Part shown: positions 28,887 through 37,457 of the stretch, in pieces | Layout: every line of letters begins with the position of its first letter | How positions within the stretch are numbered: the first letter of the stretch is position 1 | The notes under the pieces: generated by a model | The model's database searches: none | What the model was told of the DNA's origin: nothing | Seen by the model: only the letters and a program-made list of their open reading frames with translations | Assembly (NCBI RefSeq): GCF_900094625.1 | Contig: NZ_FMAJ01000003.1 | Coordinates: forward strand, 477,224 to 541,223 | Length of the DNA: 64,000 nt | Reading direction: 5' to 3' | DNA from: Rhizobium aethiopicum | GTDB lineage: Bacteria; Pseudomonadota; Alphaproteobacteria; Rhizobiales; Rhizobiaceae | Made by a program: the position numbers and the translations under genes

Positions 28887-30035
28887 ATGGCACGCTTGGG
28901 GATCATCTTGCACGGCGTCACCGGCCGCATGGGCTACAACCAGCACCTGGTGCGCTCTATCCTGGCCTTCCGCGACCAGGGCGGCATCACGCTCAAGTCG
29001 GGGGAGAAACTCGAGATCGACCCGATCATCGTCGGCCGCAACGGCGCCAAGATGGAAGAGCTGGCGAAGAAGCACAATATCAAGCGCTGGTCGACCGATC
29101 TCGATGCCGCTCTCGCCAATCCCGACGACACGATCTTCTTCGACGCCGGCACGACGCTGATGCGCGCCGAGCTCCTGTCGAAGGCGCTCGACGCCGGCAA
29201 GCACGTCTATTGCGAAAAGCCGATTTCGGACGATTTGCAGGTGGCGATCGACCTTGCCCGCAAGGCGCGCCACTCCGGGCTCAAGCACGGCGTCGTGCAG
29301 GACAAGCTCTTCCTGCCCGGCCTGCGCAAGCTGGCGCTGCTGAAGGATTCCGGTTTCTTCGGCCAGATCCTCTCGGTGCGCGGCGAATTCGGCTACTGGG
29401 TATTCGAAGGCGATTGGGGCGTGCCGGCCCAGCGGCCGTCCTGGAACTACCGCAAGGGCGACGGCGGCGGCATCATCCTCGATATGCTGTGCCACTGGCG
29501 CTACGTGCTCGACAACCTGTTCGGCGAAGTAAAGGCCGTCTCCTGCCTTGGCGCGACGCACATCCCGCGCCGCATCGACGAACAGGGCAAGCCTTATGAC
29601 TGCGACACCGACGATGCGGCCTATGCGACCTTCGAGCTCGAAGGCGGCGCGATCGCCCAGATCAACTCATCCTGGGCCGTTCGTGTGCGCCGCGACGACC
29701 TCGTGACCTTCCAGGTCGACGGCACCCATGGTTCGGCCGTCGCCGGCCTGACGAAATGCTGGAGCCAGCATCGCGTCAACACGCCGAAGCCGGTCTGGAA
29801 CCCCGACCAGCCGCAGACAATCGATTTCTACAAGACGTGGGATGAGGTTCCGGACACACAGGCCTTCGACAACGGCTTCAAGGCGCAGTGGGAAATGTTC
29901 ATCCGCCACGTCGTCGAAGATGCTCGCTGGCCCTACGGGCTGGAAGCCGGCGCCAAGGGCGTGCAGCTTGCCGAACTCGGGCTGAAATCCTGGGCCGAGC
30001 GCCGCTGGCTCGACGTTCCGACGCTGGAGTTTTAA
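28887..30035 (+). CDS. Gfo/Idh/MocA-family oxidoreductase
   Basis: 382 residues. The N-terminus is a variant Rossmann turn (GIILHGVTGRMGYNQHL), the catalytic EKP motif is HVYCEKPISDD, and the C-terminal domain has GGGIILDMLCHWRYVLDNLFG with the active-site His-containing helix. The GAxGRMG-like turn departs from the usual GxGxxG of this family and looks more like dihydrodipicolinate reductase. It is first in a tight four-gene operon (3-base gap to the next). Confidence 0.9.
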   Translation: MARLGIILHGVTGRMGYNQHLVRSILAFRDQGGITLKSGEKLEIDPIIVGRNGAKMEELAKKHNIKRWSTDLDAALANPDDTIFFDAGTTLMRAELLSKALDAGKHVYCEKPISDDLQVAIDLARKARHSGLKHGVVQDKLFLPGLRKLALLKDSGFFGQILSVRGEFGYWVFEGDWGVPAQRPSWNYRKGDGGGIILDMLCHWRYVLDNLFGEVKAVSCLGATHIPRRIDEQGKPYDCDTDDAAYATFELEGGAIAQINSSWAVRVRRDDLVTFQVDGTHGSAVAGLTKCWSQHRVNTPKPVWNPDQPQTIDFYKTWDEVPDTQAFDNGFKAQWEMFIRHVVEDARWPYGLEAGAKGVQLAELGLKSWAERRWLDVPTLEF

Positions 30036-30038
30036 GCC

Positions 30039-31202
30039 GTGACCACGATCAATCTTCCCCTCGACGGCAAGATCGTTCCCTACGCGCTTGCCGGCACGCC
30101 GATCGAACTGAAGAAACGCGACGCCAAGAGTTTTCCGCGCATCGCCTTTGCCGCCGCCCATGTGGTCGCCGATCCGCTTGCCGACAACGATCCCTGGCTG
30201 ACGCCGGCGATCGACTGGGAGCGGACGCTCGCCTTCCGCCACCGGCTCTGGGATCTCGGCCTCGGCGTCGCCGAAGCGATGGACACTGCGCAGCGTGGCA
30301 TGGGCCTCGGCTGGCCGGAGGCACGCGACCTGATCCGCCGGGCGCTTGCCGAGGCGGCCGGCCGCAAGGACGCGCTGATCGCTTGCGGCGCCGGCACCGA
30401 TCATCTGTCACCCGGTCCCGACGTGACCGTCGATAAAATCATCAAGGCCTATGAAGAGCAGATCGAAACGGTGGAGGCGGCCGGCGGACGTATCATTCTG
30501 ATGGCAAGCCGGGCGCTTGCCGTCGCGGCAAAAGGCCCGGACGATTACGTCAGGGTCTATGACCGCATCCTTCGTCAGGTAAGGGAACCCGTCATCATCC
30601 ACTGGCTGGGAGAGATGTTCGACCCGGCGCTCGAGGGGTACTGGGGCAATGGCGACCACCTGAAGGCGATGGAAACGTGTCTGCAGGTGATCGAAGCCAA
30701 TGCCGCCAAGGTCGACGGCATCAAGATCTCGCTGCTTTCCAAGGAGAAGGAAGTGACCATGCGCCGGCAACTGCCTAAAGCGGTGCGCATGTATACCGGC
30801 GACGACTTCAATTATGCGGAACTGATTGCCGGCGACGAACAGGGCCATTCGGACGCGCTGCTCGGCATCTTCGACGCCATCGCGCCCGCGGCTTCGGCTG
30901 CGCTCGACGCGCTCGGTCGCCAGAGCAATCACGAGTTCTTCGACCTGCTCGAGCCGACCGTGCCGCTGTCGCGCCACATCTTCAAGGCGCCGACCCGCTT
31001 CTACAAGACCGGCGTCGTTTTCCTCGCTTATCTCAACGGCCTGCAGGATCATTTCACCATGGTCGGCGGTCAGCAGAGCACGCGTTCGCTGGGCCACCTG
31101 GCCGAACTCTTCCGGCTGGCCGACAAAGCTCGGGTTCTGGCTGATCCCGAACTTGCGGCAAGCCGCATGCGCCAGGTGCTCGCCGTCCACGGCGTCAACT
31201 GA
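30039..31202 (+). CDS. DUF993 protein, dihydrodipicolinate-synthase-like
   Basis: 387 residues with the features of DUF993, a TIM-barrel family distantly related to DapA-type aldolases. Conserved-looking segments are LIACGAGTDHLSPG, VIIHWLGEMFDPALEGYWG and VDGIKISLLSKEKE, where the Lys in GIKIS occupies the usual Schiff-base-lysine strand. The reaction is not established; an aldolase or retro-aldol step on an oxidised sugar is plausible. The start is GTG at 30039 with GGAG upstream. It is flanked by oxidoreductases and a sugar-phosphate isomerase-like gene. Confidence 0.85.
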   Translation: MTTINLPLDGKIVPYALAGTPIELKKRDAKSFPRIAFAAAHVVADPLADNDPWLTPAIDWERTLAFRHRLWDLGLGVAEAMDTAQRGMGLGWPEARDLIRRALAEAAGRKDALIACGAGTDHLSPGPDVTVDKIIKAYEEQIETVEAAGGRIILMASRALAVAAKGPDDYVRVYDRILRQVREPVIIHWLGEMFDPALEGYWGNGDHLKAMETCLQVIEANAAKVDGIKISLLSKEKEVTMRRQLPKAVRMYTGDDFNYAELIAGDEQGHSDALLGIFDAIAPAASAALDALGRQSNHEFFDLLEPTVPLSRHIFKAPTRFYKTGVVFLAYLNGLQDHFTMVGGQQSTRSLGHLAELFRLADKARVLADPELAASRMRQVLAVHGVN

Positions 31203-31233
31203 AGCATCAGCTTCGGAATGGGAGGAGAATGAC

Positions 31234-32064
31234 ATGCAGGTCGAAGGACTTTCGATCAACCTGGCGACGATCCGCGAGCAATGCGGCTTTGCCGAGGCCG
31301 TCGATATCTGCCTGAAACACGGCATCACCTCGATCGCGCCCTGGCGCGATCAGGTCGCCAAGGCCGGCCTCGACGAGGCGGTGCGGATCGTCAAATCGAA
31401 CGGCATCAAGCTGACTGGTCTTTGCCGCGGCGGCTTTTTTCCCGCGGCAAACGAGGCCGACTGGCAGAAGAACCTCGACGACAACAGACGCGCCATCGAT
31501 GAGGCAGCCGCGTTTTCGGCCGATTGTCTCGTGCTCGTCGTCGGCGGCCTGCCGGGCGCTTCGAAGGATATCGTCGCCGCCCGACAGATGGTGTTCGATG
31601 GCATTGCCGCCGTGCTGCCGCATGCGCAGGCTGCCGGCGTGAAACTCGCGATCGAGCCGCTGCATCCGATGTATGCCGCCGACCGCGCCTGCGTGAACAC
31701 GCTCGGCCAGGCGCTGGATATGTGCGAGCCACTCGGCGAGGATGTCGGGGTTGCGATCGATGTCTATCATGTCTGGTGGGATCCCGATCTTGCCAATCAG
31801 ATTGCCCGCGCCGGGCGCATGAACCGCATCTTCGCCCATCACATCTGCGACTGGCTGGTGCCGACTAAGGACATGCTGCTCGACCGCGGCATGATGGGCG
31901 ATGGCGTCATCGACCTCAAGGGCATAAGACGAATGATCGAGGCCGCCGGTTTCTTCGGCGCGCAGGAAGTGGAAATCTTTTCGTCCGAAAACTGGTGGAA
32001 GCGACCGGCCAGCGAAGTGATCGCCACTTGCGTCGAGCGTTTCCGAAACTGCTGCCAGATCTGA
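31234..32064 (+). CDS. Sugar phosphate isomerase/epimerase (xylose-isomerase-like TIM barrel)
   Basis: 276 residues. Metal-binding carboxylates and His are visible in KLAIEPLHPMY, VGVAIDVYHVWWDPD, HHICDW and QEVEIFSSENWW, as in IolE/IolI/DTE-like proteins. The start is the ATG at 31234, preceded by GGGAGGAG; the frame is open further upstream but overlaps the DUF993 gene. It is part of the four-gene operon. The substrate is unknown. Confidence 0.9.
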   Translation: MQVEGLSINLATIREQCGFAEAVDICLKHGITSIAPWRDQVAKAGLDEAVRIVKSNGIKLTGLCRGGFFPAANEADWQKNLDDNRRAIDEAAAFSADCLVLVVGGLPGASKDIVAARQMVFDGIAAVLPHAQAAGVKLAIEPLHPMYAADRACVNTLGQALDMCEPLGEDVGVAIDVYHVWWDPDLANQIARAGRMNRIFAHHICDWLVPTKDMLLDRGMMGDGVIDLKGIRRMIEAAGFFGAQEVEIFSSENWWKRPASEVIATCVERFRNCCQI

Positions 32065-32109
32065 TTTCAAATCCAATTGTTTCATCACGTATGCAGGAGG
32101 ACTCTTCCG

Positions 32110-33387
32110 ATGGAGAAACGCCGTTTTGCCCTGATCGGCACCGGAAACCGAGGCACCACCATGTGGGGCAAGGACCTGCTTGCCGGCTGGCGCGAACATG
32201 TCGACCTCACAGCCATCGTCGAAAAGAACTCGCTTCGCGGCGAGCGCGCCCGCAACATGATCGGCAGCAATGCGCCGCTCTATGAAAACATCGATTCCAT
32301 GCTTGCCGAGCAGAAGCCGGATCTCGCCATCGTCTGCACGCCCGACCAAACGCACGACGACATCATCGTGCGGGCGCTGGAATCCGGCATCGATGTCATC
32401 ACCGAAAAGCCGATGACCACCTCGATCGAGAAAATTCGCCGGATTCTCGACGCCGAAAAGCGCACCGGTCGGCGGGTCGACGTCTCCTTCAACTATCGCT
32501 ATGCGCCGACGGCCGCAAAGATCAAGGAGCTGCTGAACGCCGGCGAGATCGGCCGCGTGACCTCGGTCGATTTTCACTGGTATCTCAACACCAAGCATGG
32601 CGCCGATTATTTCCGCCGCTGGCATGCCTATACGGAAAATTCGGGCAGCCTGTTCGTCCACAAGGCCACCCACCATTTCGATCTGCTGAACTGGTATCTC
32701 GACAGCGATCCCGAGGCTGTCACCTCTTTCGCCGATCTGCAGAACTACGGCCGTAAGGGCCCTTTCCGTGGACCCCGCTGCAAGCTCTGTCCGCATGCGC
32801 GTGAATGCGACTACTATCTCGATCTCGAAAAGGATCCGTTCCTCGATCAGCTTTACGAGGATCCTTCGAAGATCGACGGCTATTTCCGCGACGGCTGCGT
32901 TTTCCGCGAAGACATCGATATTCCCGATACGATGGTCGTTTCCATCCGCTATCGCAACAACGTCCATGTTTCCTATTCACTGAACACCTTCCAGCCGATC
33001 GAAGGCCATCATCTCGCCTTCAACGGCACCAAAGGCCGTATCGAAATCCGCCAGTACGAGGCCCAGCCCTGGGAAGAGCCGAAACAGGATACGATCCTGC
33101 TCATTCGTAATTTCCCGAACGGCAAGGAAGCTGTCGAACGCATCGTCGTGCCGCATTTCACCGGCGGCCATTACGGCGGCGACGACCGGATGCGCAACAT
33201 GATCTTCAAGCCCGATATGGAAGACAGGCTTGGCCAGCGCGCCGGCACGCGGGCGGGCGCCATGTCCGTGCTTTGCGGCATTGCGGCGCTGACGAGCTCG
33301 CGCACCGGCAAGGTGGTCGATATCGCCGAGCTGATGCCCGAGCTCGCCAATGACGGTTCGCCCAATTCCTTGAGAACACCCCGCTGA
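32110..33387 (+). CDS. Gfo/Idh/MocA-family oxidoreductase with a Cys cluster
   Basis: 425 residues. The Rossmann turn is FALIGTGNRGTTMW and the catalytic motif is VITEKPMTTS. The substrate domain has HKATHHFDLLNWYL. Between them lies a Cys-rich insertion: Cys224, Cys227 and Cys233 (CKLCPHAREC) with Cys263 (DGCVF) further on, a spacing that could bind zinc or an iron-sulfur cluster. The ATG at 32110 is preceded by GCAGGAGG. It is the last gene of the TetR-linked operon and is convergent with the hydroxyacid dehydrogenase gene. Confidence 0.9.
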   Translation: MEKRRFALIGTGNRGTTMWGKDLLAGWREHVDLTAIVEKNSLRGERARNMIGSNAPLYENIDSMLAEQKPDLAIVCTPDQTHDDIIVRALESGIDVITEKPMTTSIEKIRRILDAEKRTGRRVDVSFNYRYAPTAAKIKELLNAGEIGRVTSVDFHWYLNTKHGADYFRRWHAYTENSGSLFVHKATHHFDLLNWYLDSDPEAVTSFADLQNYGRKGPFRGPRCKLCPHARECDYYLDLEKDPFLDQLYEDPSKIDGYFRDGCVFREDIDIPDTMVVSIRYRNNVHVSYSLNTFQPIEGHHLAFNGTKGRIEIRQYEAQPWEEPKQDTILLIRNFPNGKEAVERIVVPHFTGGHYGGDDRMRNMIFKPDMEDRLGQRAGTRAGAMSVLCGIAALTSSRTGKVVDIAELMPELANDGSPNSLRTPR

Positions 33388-33408
33388 CCGCATGGTCAGC
33401 GCGACGCG

Positions 33409-34422
33409 TCAGGCGATGTTTTCGAGATTTTCCCGGCTGATCCGGTAGAGCAGCGGCCGGCCGGTCACAAAACGCTCGACCTCATCCGCCGCCATCGCAC
33501 CGAGACGCGCCCGTTCCAGGCCGATGGCGCCAGCGACATGCGGTGTCAGGAAAACATTCGGCAGATCGTAGAAGACCGAAGCCGCCTCCGGAATTTCCGG
33601 ATCGGTCACGTCGATGACCGCGTCGATGCGGCCGGTCTTCAGCTCCGAAAGCAGGGCGGCCTCATCGATGAGAACGCCGCGCGCGGTGTTGATCAGTGTT
33701 GCCCCGTCCTTCATCAGCGACAATTTTCGCGCATCGATCATATGCTGCGTCGACGGCAGCGACGGCGCGTGCAGGGAAATGATATCCGCGCGCCGCATCA
33801 ATTCGTCGAGATCGACCTTCTCCGCTCCGAGGCCAGCTGCCTCGCGCGCATCGAGCATCGGATCGAACAGCAGCAGAGTGTAGTCGAAGGGTTTCAGGAG
33901 TTCGATTACCCGCCTGCCGATGCGCGAGGCGCCGACGATGCCGAGGGTGCGGCCATAGTTGCCGATCGCTTCACGCTGCATCGGGTAGGTCCGATCGCGG
34001 TTGCGGTCGGCGATGTAGAGATCGCGGAAACGGAAGGCGCGTTTGCCGGCGAAGAGGATCGCGGCAAGCGTGAATTCGGCAACCGGCACGGCATTGGCCT
34101 CGGCTGCGTGACTGACCGCTATGATGCCGGCCTCGAAGATGGCTTCGTCGACAATGCCCTTCACCGTACCAGCCGCGTGCACAATCAGGCGAAGCCGCGG
34201 CGCGGCAGCGGGAATCTCGGGCCCGACATAAGGCGCACCCCAGCCGGTGATCAGGATCTCGGCTTCGGACAGCAGGCGTCTTGCCCGCCCGTCGTCGAAG
34301 CGCTGCAGCGGTTCGGGATCGAGCAGGCGACCGATCGTGTCGAGCCGGCGCAGGATCTCGTCGGGCAGGACATGCTCGGTGCGCGACGGCTCCATGGCAA
34401 GGACGATCGCCGGGCGGCTCAT
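33409..34422 (-). CDS. D-2-hydroxyacid dehydrogenase family protein
   Basis: 337 residues. The Rossmann segment is TLGIVGASRIGRRVIEL (an Ala-Ser variant of GxGxxG). Catalytic Arg is in INTARGVLIDE, Glu in DPEIPEA and His in FLTPHVAGAIG. It probably reduces a 2-keto acid or oxidises a D-2-hydroxy acid using NAD(H). The start overlaps the DUF2264 stop by 4 bases, so it is translationally coupled to that gene and likely works on the same compound. Confidence 0.9.
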   Translation of the reverse strand: MSRPAIVLAMEPSRTEHVLPDEILRRLDTIGRLLDPEPLQRFDDGRARRLLSEAEILITGWGAPYVGPEIPAAAPRLRLIVHAAGTVKGIVDEAIFEAGIIAVSHAAEANAVPVAEFTLAAILFAGKRAFRFRDLYIADRNRDRTYPMQREAIGNYGRTLGIVGASRIGRRVIELLKPFDYTLLLFDPMLDAREAAGLGAEKVDLDELMRRADIISLHAPSLPSTQHMIDARKLSLMKDGATLINTARGVLIDEAALLSELKTGRIDAVIDVTDPEIPEAASVFYDLPNVFLTPHVAGAIGLERARLGAMAADEVERFVTGRPLLYRISRENLENIA

Positions 34423-36281
34423 GGCATCTGACCCGGCGCTTCGATGGCGCTGACGATCACGCCGTTTTCGCGCACCAGCGCCTCCAGCGCCGCAATATCA
34501 GGCGCTTGCGGCGGCCGCGTCCAGGCGGAGGAGACAGCAGCGGGATCATCAAGCGCCAGCACCGCCGTCACCAGAATGGTCTCGCCGACCGGAATCTGGC
34601 CGCGCAGCTGCGGCACGATGGTCTTGGCGACGATCACATTGGTGTTGGGCTGGGCCTTCTGGGCGAGTCCGACACGTTTGATCGAAGAGCCGAGATCGAG
34701 AATGCCGGTGAAATCGGCTTCGCCGATCGCATAGGCTGCCCCATCCGAGGCCGACAGCCTATCCTGCTCGAAGTCGCGGCGGCCGATGGCAAAGCCGCCT
34801 TCGGCAATCCGCAGCGGCCGGCCCGACCTGATCCGGTGGAGACGGATGTGCCAGGGGGCGGCGGGCACGAGCCAAGTTTCGACTTCAACATCGGGGAAGG
34901 GCGACCATTTCGAATGAAGCACATCACCCGAGAGCCGGGCCTCCTCATTCGTTTCACGCACGCGGTAGTGCAGGCCGTCGTCGCTGAAAGCCAGCATGGA
35001 ATCGAAGGCGGCAAGCGCAAAGCCGCGTTCGTCGGCCTCGACGCTGAAGCCGTACCGCGTGGAATAGGCGAATTTTGCGTATTTCTCGGTGCCGAAACGC
35101 ATCTGCAGGTTTTCCTGGCCGGAAGATAGCGCCACGACGTCGCGGCCCGCCCGCATCAGGACCATGCCGGGATGGCGCTGGGGGACGACCTCAGGCGCCT
35201 TCTCCGGCGCCTTCTCGCTGGCGCTCCAGAAGGGATGGTTCTCCGTGATCGCCAGCGGCAGGAAGGCCTTCAAAGCCCAATAGGGCGAGCCGGCGGAATT
35301 GTAGCTCTCCGACATCAGCAGGTTTGGATAACCGAAACCAATCGAGAGAACGCCGTCGCGGTCGGCAATCGGCTTGTCCCTCCACCAACGCAGATGCTGC
35401 AGGCAGAGATGTTTGACCTCACCCCAGGGCAAAGCCTCGACATCGGCAAAGGCGAGCGCCGACCAGAAGCCGGCGCAGGCAAAGCGATAGGTCAGGCTGC
35501 GACCGAAAGGGATCGTCGCCCCGTCGGCGGCAAACCAATGACGGAAGTCACGGGCGAAGAGGATCGCGCGCTCGCGGTAGCGCTTGGCATAATCGTCGTC
35601 GACGAGTTTCGAATAGATCAGCCCATAAAAATGCATGGCGAAGGGAATGTAGTGGTCGATGCGGCGCACGTTTCCGTCGCGATACCAGCCATCGCCGATA
35701 TAGAAATCTTCGAGTTCCTGCAGATATTGCCGCGTCAGGTTGCGGTCGAAATCGGCGCCGAGACGGTCGAGGGCGATATCGACGAAGATGCGGAAGAACT
35801 TCCAGTTATTGTCGGCATAGTCGAACTGCCTGGCATGGTTGAGATAGGCGACGACATTGCCGCGGGCGCGCGCATCGAGCGGTTCCCAGATCTTTTCCGG
35901 CACCAGCGCCAGGGCAAAACCGAGGGCGGCCAGCTCGACCATCCGCTGGTCGCGGCCATTGACCGTCCCCCAATATTCGGGATGAGCGGGATCGGTGCCG
36001 TTTGCGAGGCCTTCGGCGAAACGATCCCAATGGGCAAAGTCTCCGCCACCGACGCCAAGCGGCGCCAATCCCCAGAGCGGGCGGGCGAAACCTTCGAGAT
36101 CGGCCGCGGCCCGGTCGAAATGAGCGGCGGCGCCATTGAGCCTGACGCGGGCATTACCCTTGGAAAAACTGGCCAGCAGCGGATCGAAGAGCCCAAGCAG
36201 GGCGCGGCTCATATCGGCTCGAGTTTCCAGCGGATTGCCGGCAAGGGGGTTGGCGCTGGCGGGATCATAGGTCATTGGCAT
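34419..36281 (-). CDS. DUF2264 protein, probable intracellular glycan-active enzyme
   Basis: 620 residues. The N-terminal ~370 residues are an (alpha/alpha) barrel-like region with WGLAPLG, NNWKFFRIFVDIAL, GDGWYRDGN and GYPNLLMSESYNS; the C-terminal part is beta-rich. This matches DUF2264. There is no signal peptide, so it acts in the cytoplasm. My recollection is that some DUF2264 proteins are glycoside hydrolases acting on glucuronides; this is not certain. It overlaps the LacI gene end by 17 bases, and a second ATG at 36275 is possible. Confidence 0.85.
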   Translation of the reverse strand: MPMTYDPASANPLAGNPLETRADMSRALLGLFDPLLASFSKGNARVRLNGAAAHFDRAAADLEGFARPLWGLAPLGVGGGDFAHWDRFAEGLANGTDPAHPEYWGTVNGRDQRMVELAALGFALALVPEKIWEPLDARARGNVVAYLNHARQFDYADNNWKFFRIFVDIALDRLGADFDRNLTRQYLQELEDFYIGDGWYRDGNVRRIDHYIPFAMHFYGLIYSKLVDDDYAKRYRERAILFARDFRHWFAADGATIPFGRSLTYRFACAGFWSALAFADVEALPWGEVKHLCLQHLRWWRDKPIADRDGVLSIGFGYPNLLMSESYNSAGSPYWALKAFLPLAITENHPFWSASEKAPEKAPEVVPQRHPGMVLMRAGRDVVALSSGQENLQMRFGTEKYAKFAYSTRYGFSVEADERGFALAAFDSMLAFSDDGLHYRVRETNEEARLSGDVLHSKWSPFPDVEVETWLVPAAPWHIRLHRIRSGRPLRIAEGGFAIGRRDFEQDRLSASDGAAYAIGEADFTGILDLGSSIKRVGLAQKAQPNTNVIVAKTIVPQLRGQIPVGETILVTAVLALDDPAAVSSAWTRPPQAPDIAALEALVRENGVIVSAIEAPGQMP

Positions 36282-37311
36282 CTCTCACGGATTCGGCACT
36301 CGGAACGGTTCCTCCCGGAACCGGAACGACCGCCTGGCAGATGTGGCGCGCCGCGGCCGTCCTGTTGCGGAACCGGGACAGCATCAGCGAGACGGCCTCG
36401 CGCCCGAGGGCGGCGCGGTCGACGCGCATGGTGGAAAGCCGCGGATTGGTCATCAACGCGCAGGGCAGATCGTCGAAACCGACGATCGCGAAATCCTCCG
36501 GCACACGCAGGCCTGCTTCGGTGACGGCCTCGAGCACACCGACGGCAATGAAGTCGTTCATGCAGAAGGCAGCAGTAAAGCCCGCATCCTCGGCAAGAAT
36601 CGCGGCCGTGCCTTCATGCGCCTCGCGGCTGGGGCTCCCCTGGAGGACCAAGGGCACAAGACGGCCCTCGGCGCCTGATACGGTGGCGATCGCCGCTTCG
36701 AAACCACGGATGCGCTCGCGAATCGTATGGCGATGCGAGGCGGTCAGGTGCAGGATTCGACGATGGCCGGCTTTCGTCAGCCGGCTGGTAGCCTCGAAGG
36801 CACCGAAGAAGTTAGCCGGAGAAACGCCATCGAACTGCATTCGGGGATCGGTGCCGTTGACGAGAACGGTGGGCGTCATGGTCGCTTCCAGCCAGTCTCG
36901 CAGCATCTCGTTCGGATCGATGCCGACGAGAAACAGGCCTTCGGCGCCGGCAGCCTGCATGGAGTCTCGTACGGCATCCGGCGTCGTCCGGTCCTCTCGG
37001 ACAAGGCGGATCTCGAAAGGCATGCCGGCTCCGGCAGCTCCGGCGCGCAGGCCCTCGACGATCGCTTCGTAGAAGACGCTGAGCCCGCCCGTGACGCCGT
37101 CGCTGGCGATCAGCGCCAGGCCTCCGGCAACGGCCTCAGTGGAGGATTTAATCGGATAGCCGTGCTCGGCAGCCACCTTCAGGATATGCCGGCGGACGGC
37201 CTCGCTAATGCCGGGCTCATTGGCAAGCACGCGCGATACCGTGGAGACGGAGACGCCGGCCAGCGTGGCGATGTCGGCCTGGCGCGGCCGTCTGATTTTC
37301 TGATCGTTCAT
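36265..37311 (-). CDS. LacI family transcriptional regulator
   Basis: 348 residues. The N-terminal HTH is ADIATLAGVSVSTVSRVLAN (about residues 10-29), and the rest is a periplasmic-binding-protein-like sensor with VGFDDLPCALMTNPRLSTMR near the end, the typical LacI signature. The ATG at 37311 starts the protein next to the HTH; a longer frame would add 27 odd residues that lie over the probable operator. It is divergent from an ABC binding-protein gene and upstream of the DUF2264 gene, so it likely controls both. Confidence 0.92.
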   Translation of the reverse strand: MNDQKIRRPRQADIATLAGVSVSTVSRVLANEPGISEAVRRHILKVAAEHGYPIKSSTEAVAGGLALIASDGVTGGLSVFYEAIVEGLRAGAAGAGMPFEIRLVREDRTTPDAVRDSMQAAGAEGLFLVGIDPNEMLRDWLEATMTPTVLVNGTDPRMQFDGVSPANFFGAFEATSRLTKAGHRRILHLTASHRHTIRERIRGFEAAIATVSGAEGRLVPLVLQGSPSREAHEGTAAILAEDAGFTAAFCMNDFIAVGVLEAVTEAGLRVPEDFAIVGFDDLPCALMTNPRLSTMRVDRAALGREAVSLMLSRFRNRTAAARHICQAVVPVPGGTVPSAESVRDANDL

Positions 37312-37333
37312 GCGGCAAGCATTATGCAAATAA

Positions 37334-37345
37334 TGCAAATTTGCA
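37334..37345. promoter_or_regulatory. Candidate LacI operator in the divergent lacI/binding-protein region
   Basis: TGCAAATTTGCA is a perfect 12-bp palindrome. The octamer ATGCAAAT occurs twice in tandem at 37324 and 37333, and an outer GCAAG...CTTGC pair spans 37343-37365. The surrounding 60 bases are AT-rich, as expected for divergent promoters. Confidence 0.5.
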
Positions 37346-37457
37346 AGATATTCATTATTTCTTGCATTAGAAATATTTTTGCGTACTCTCACCGCCGAAA
37401 TGCCCCGGCACGCCGATGGAGGATGGCAGAGGGCATAACGGGAACAAGGAGGATATC

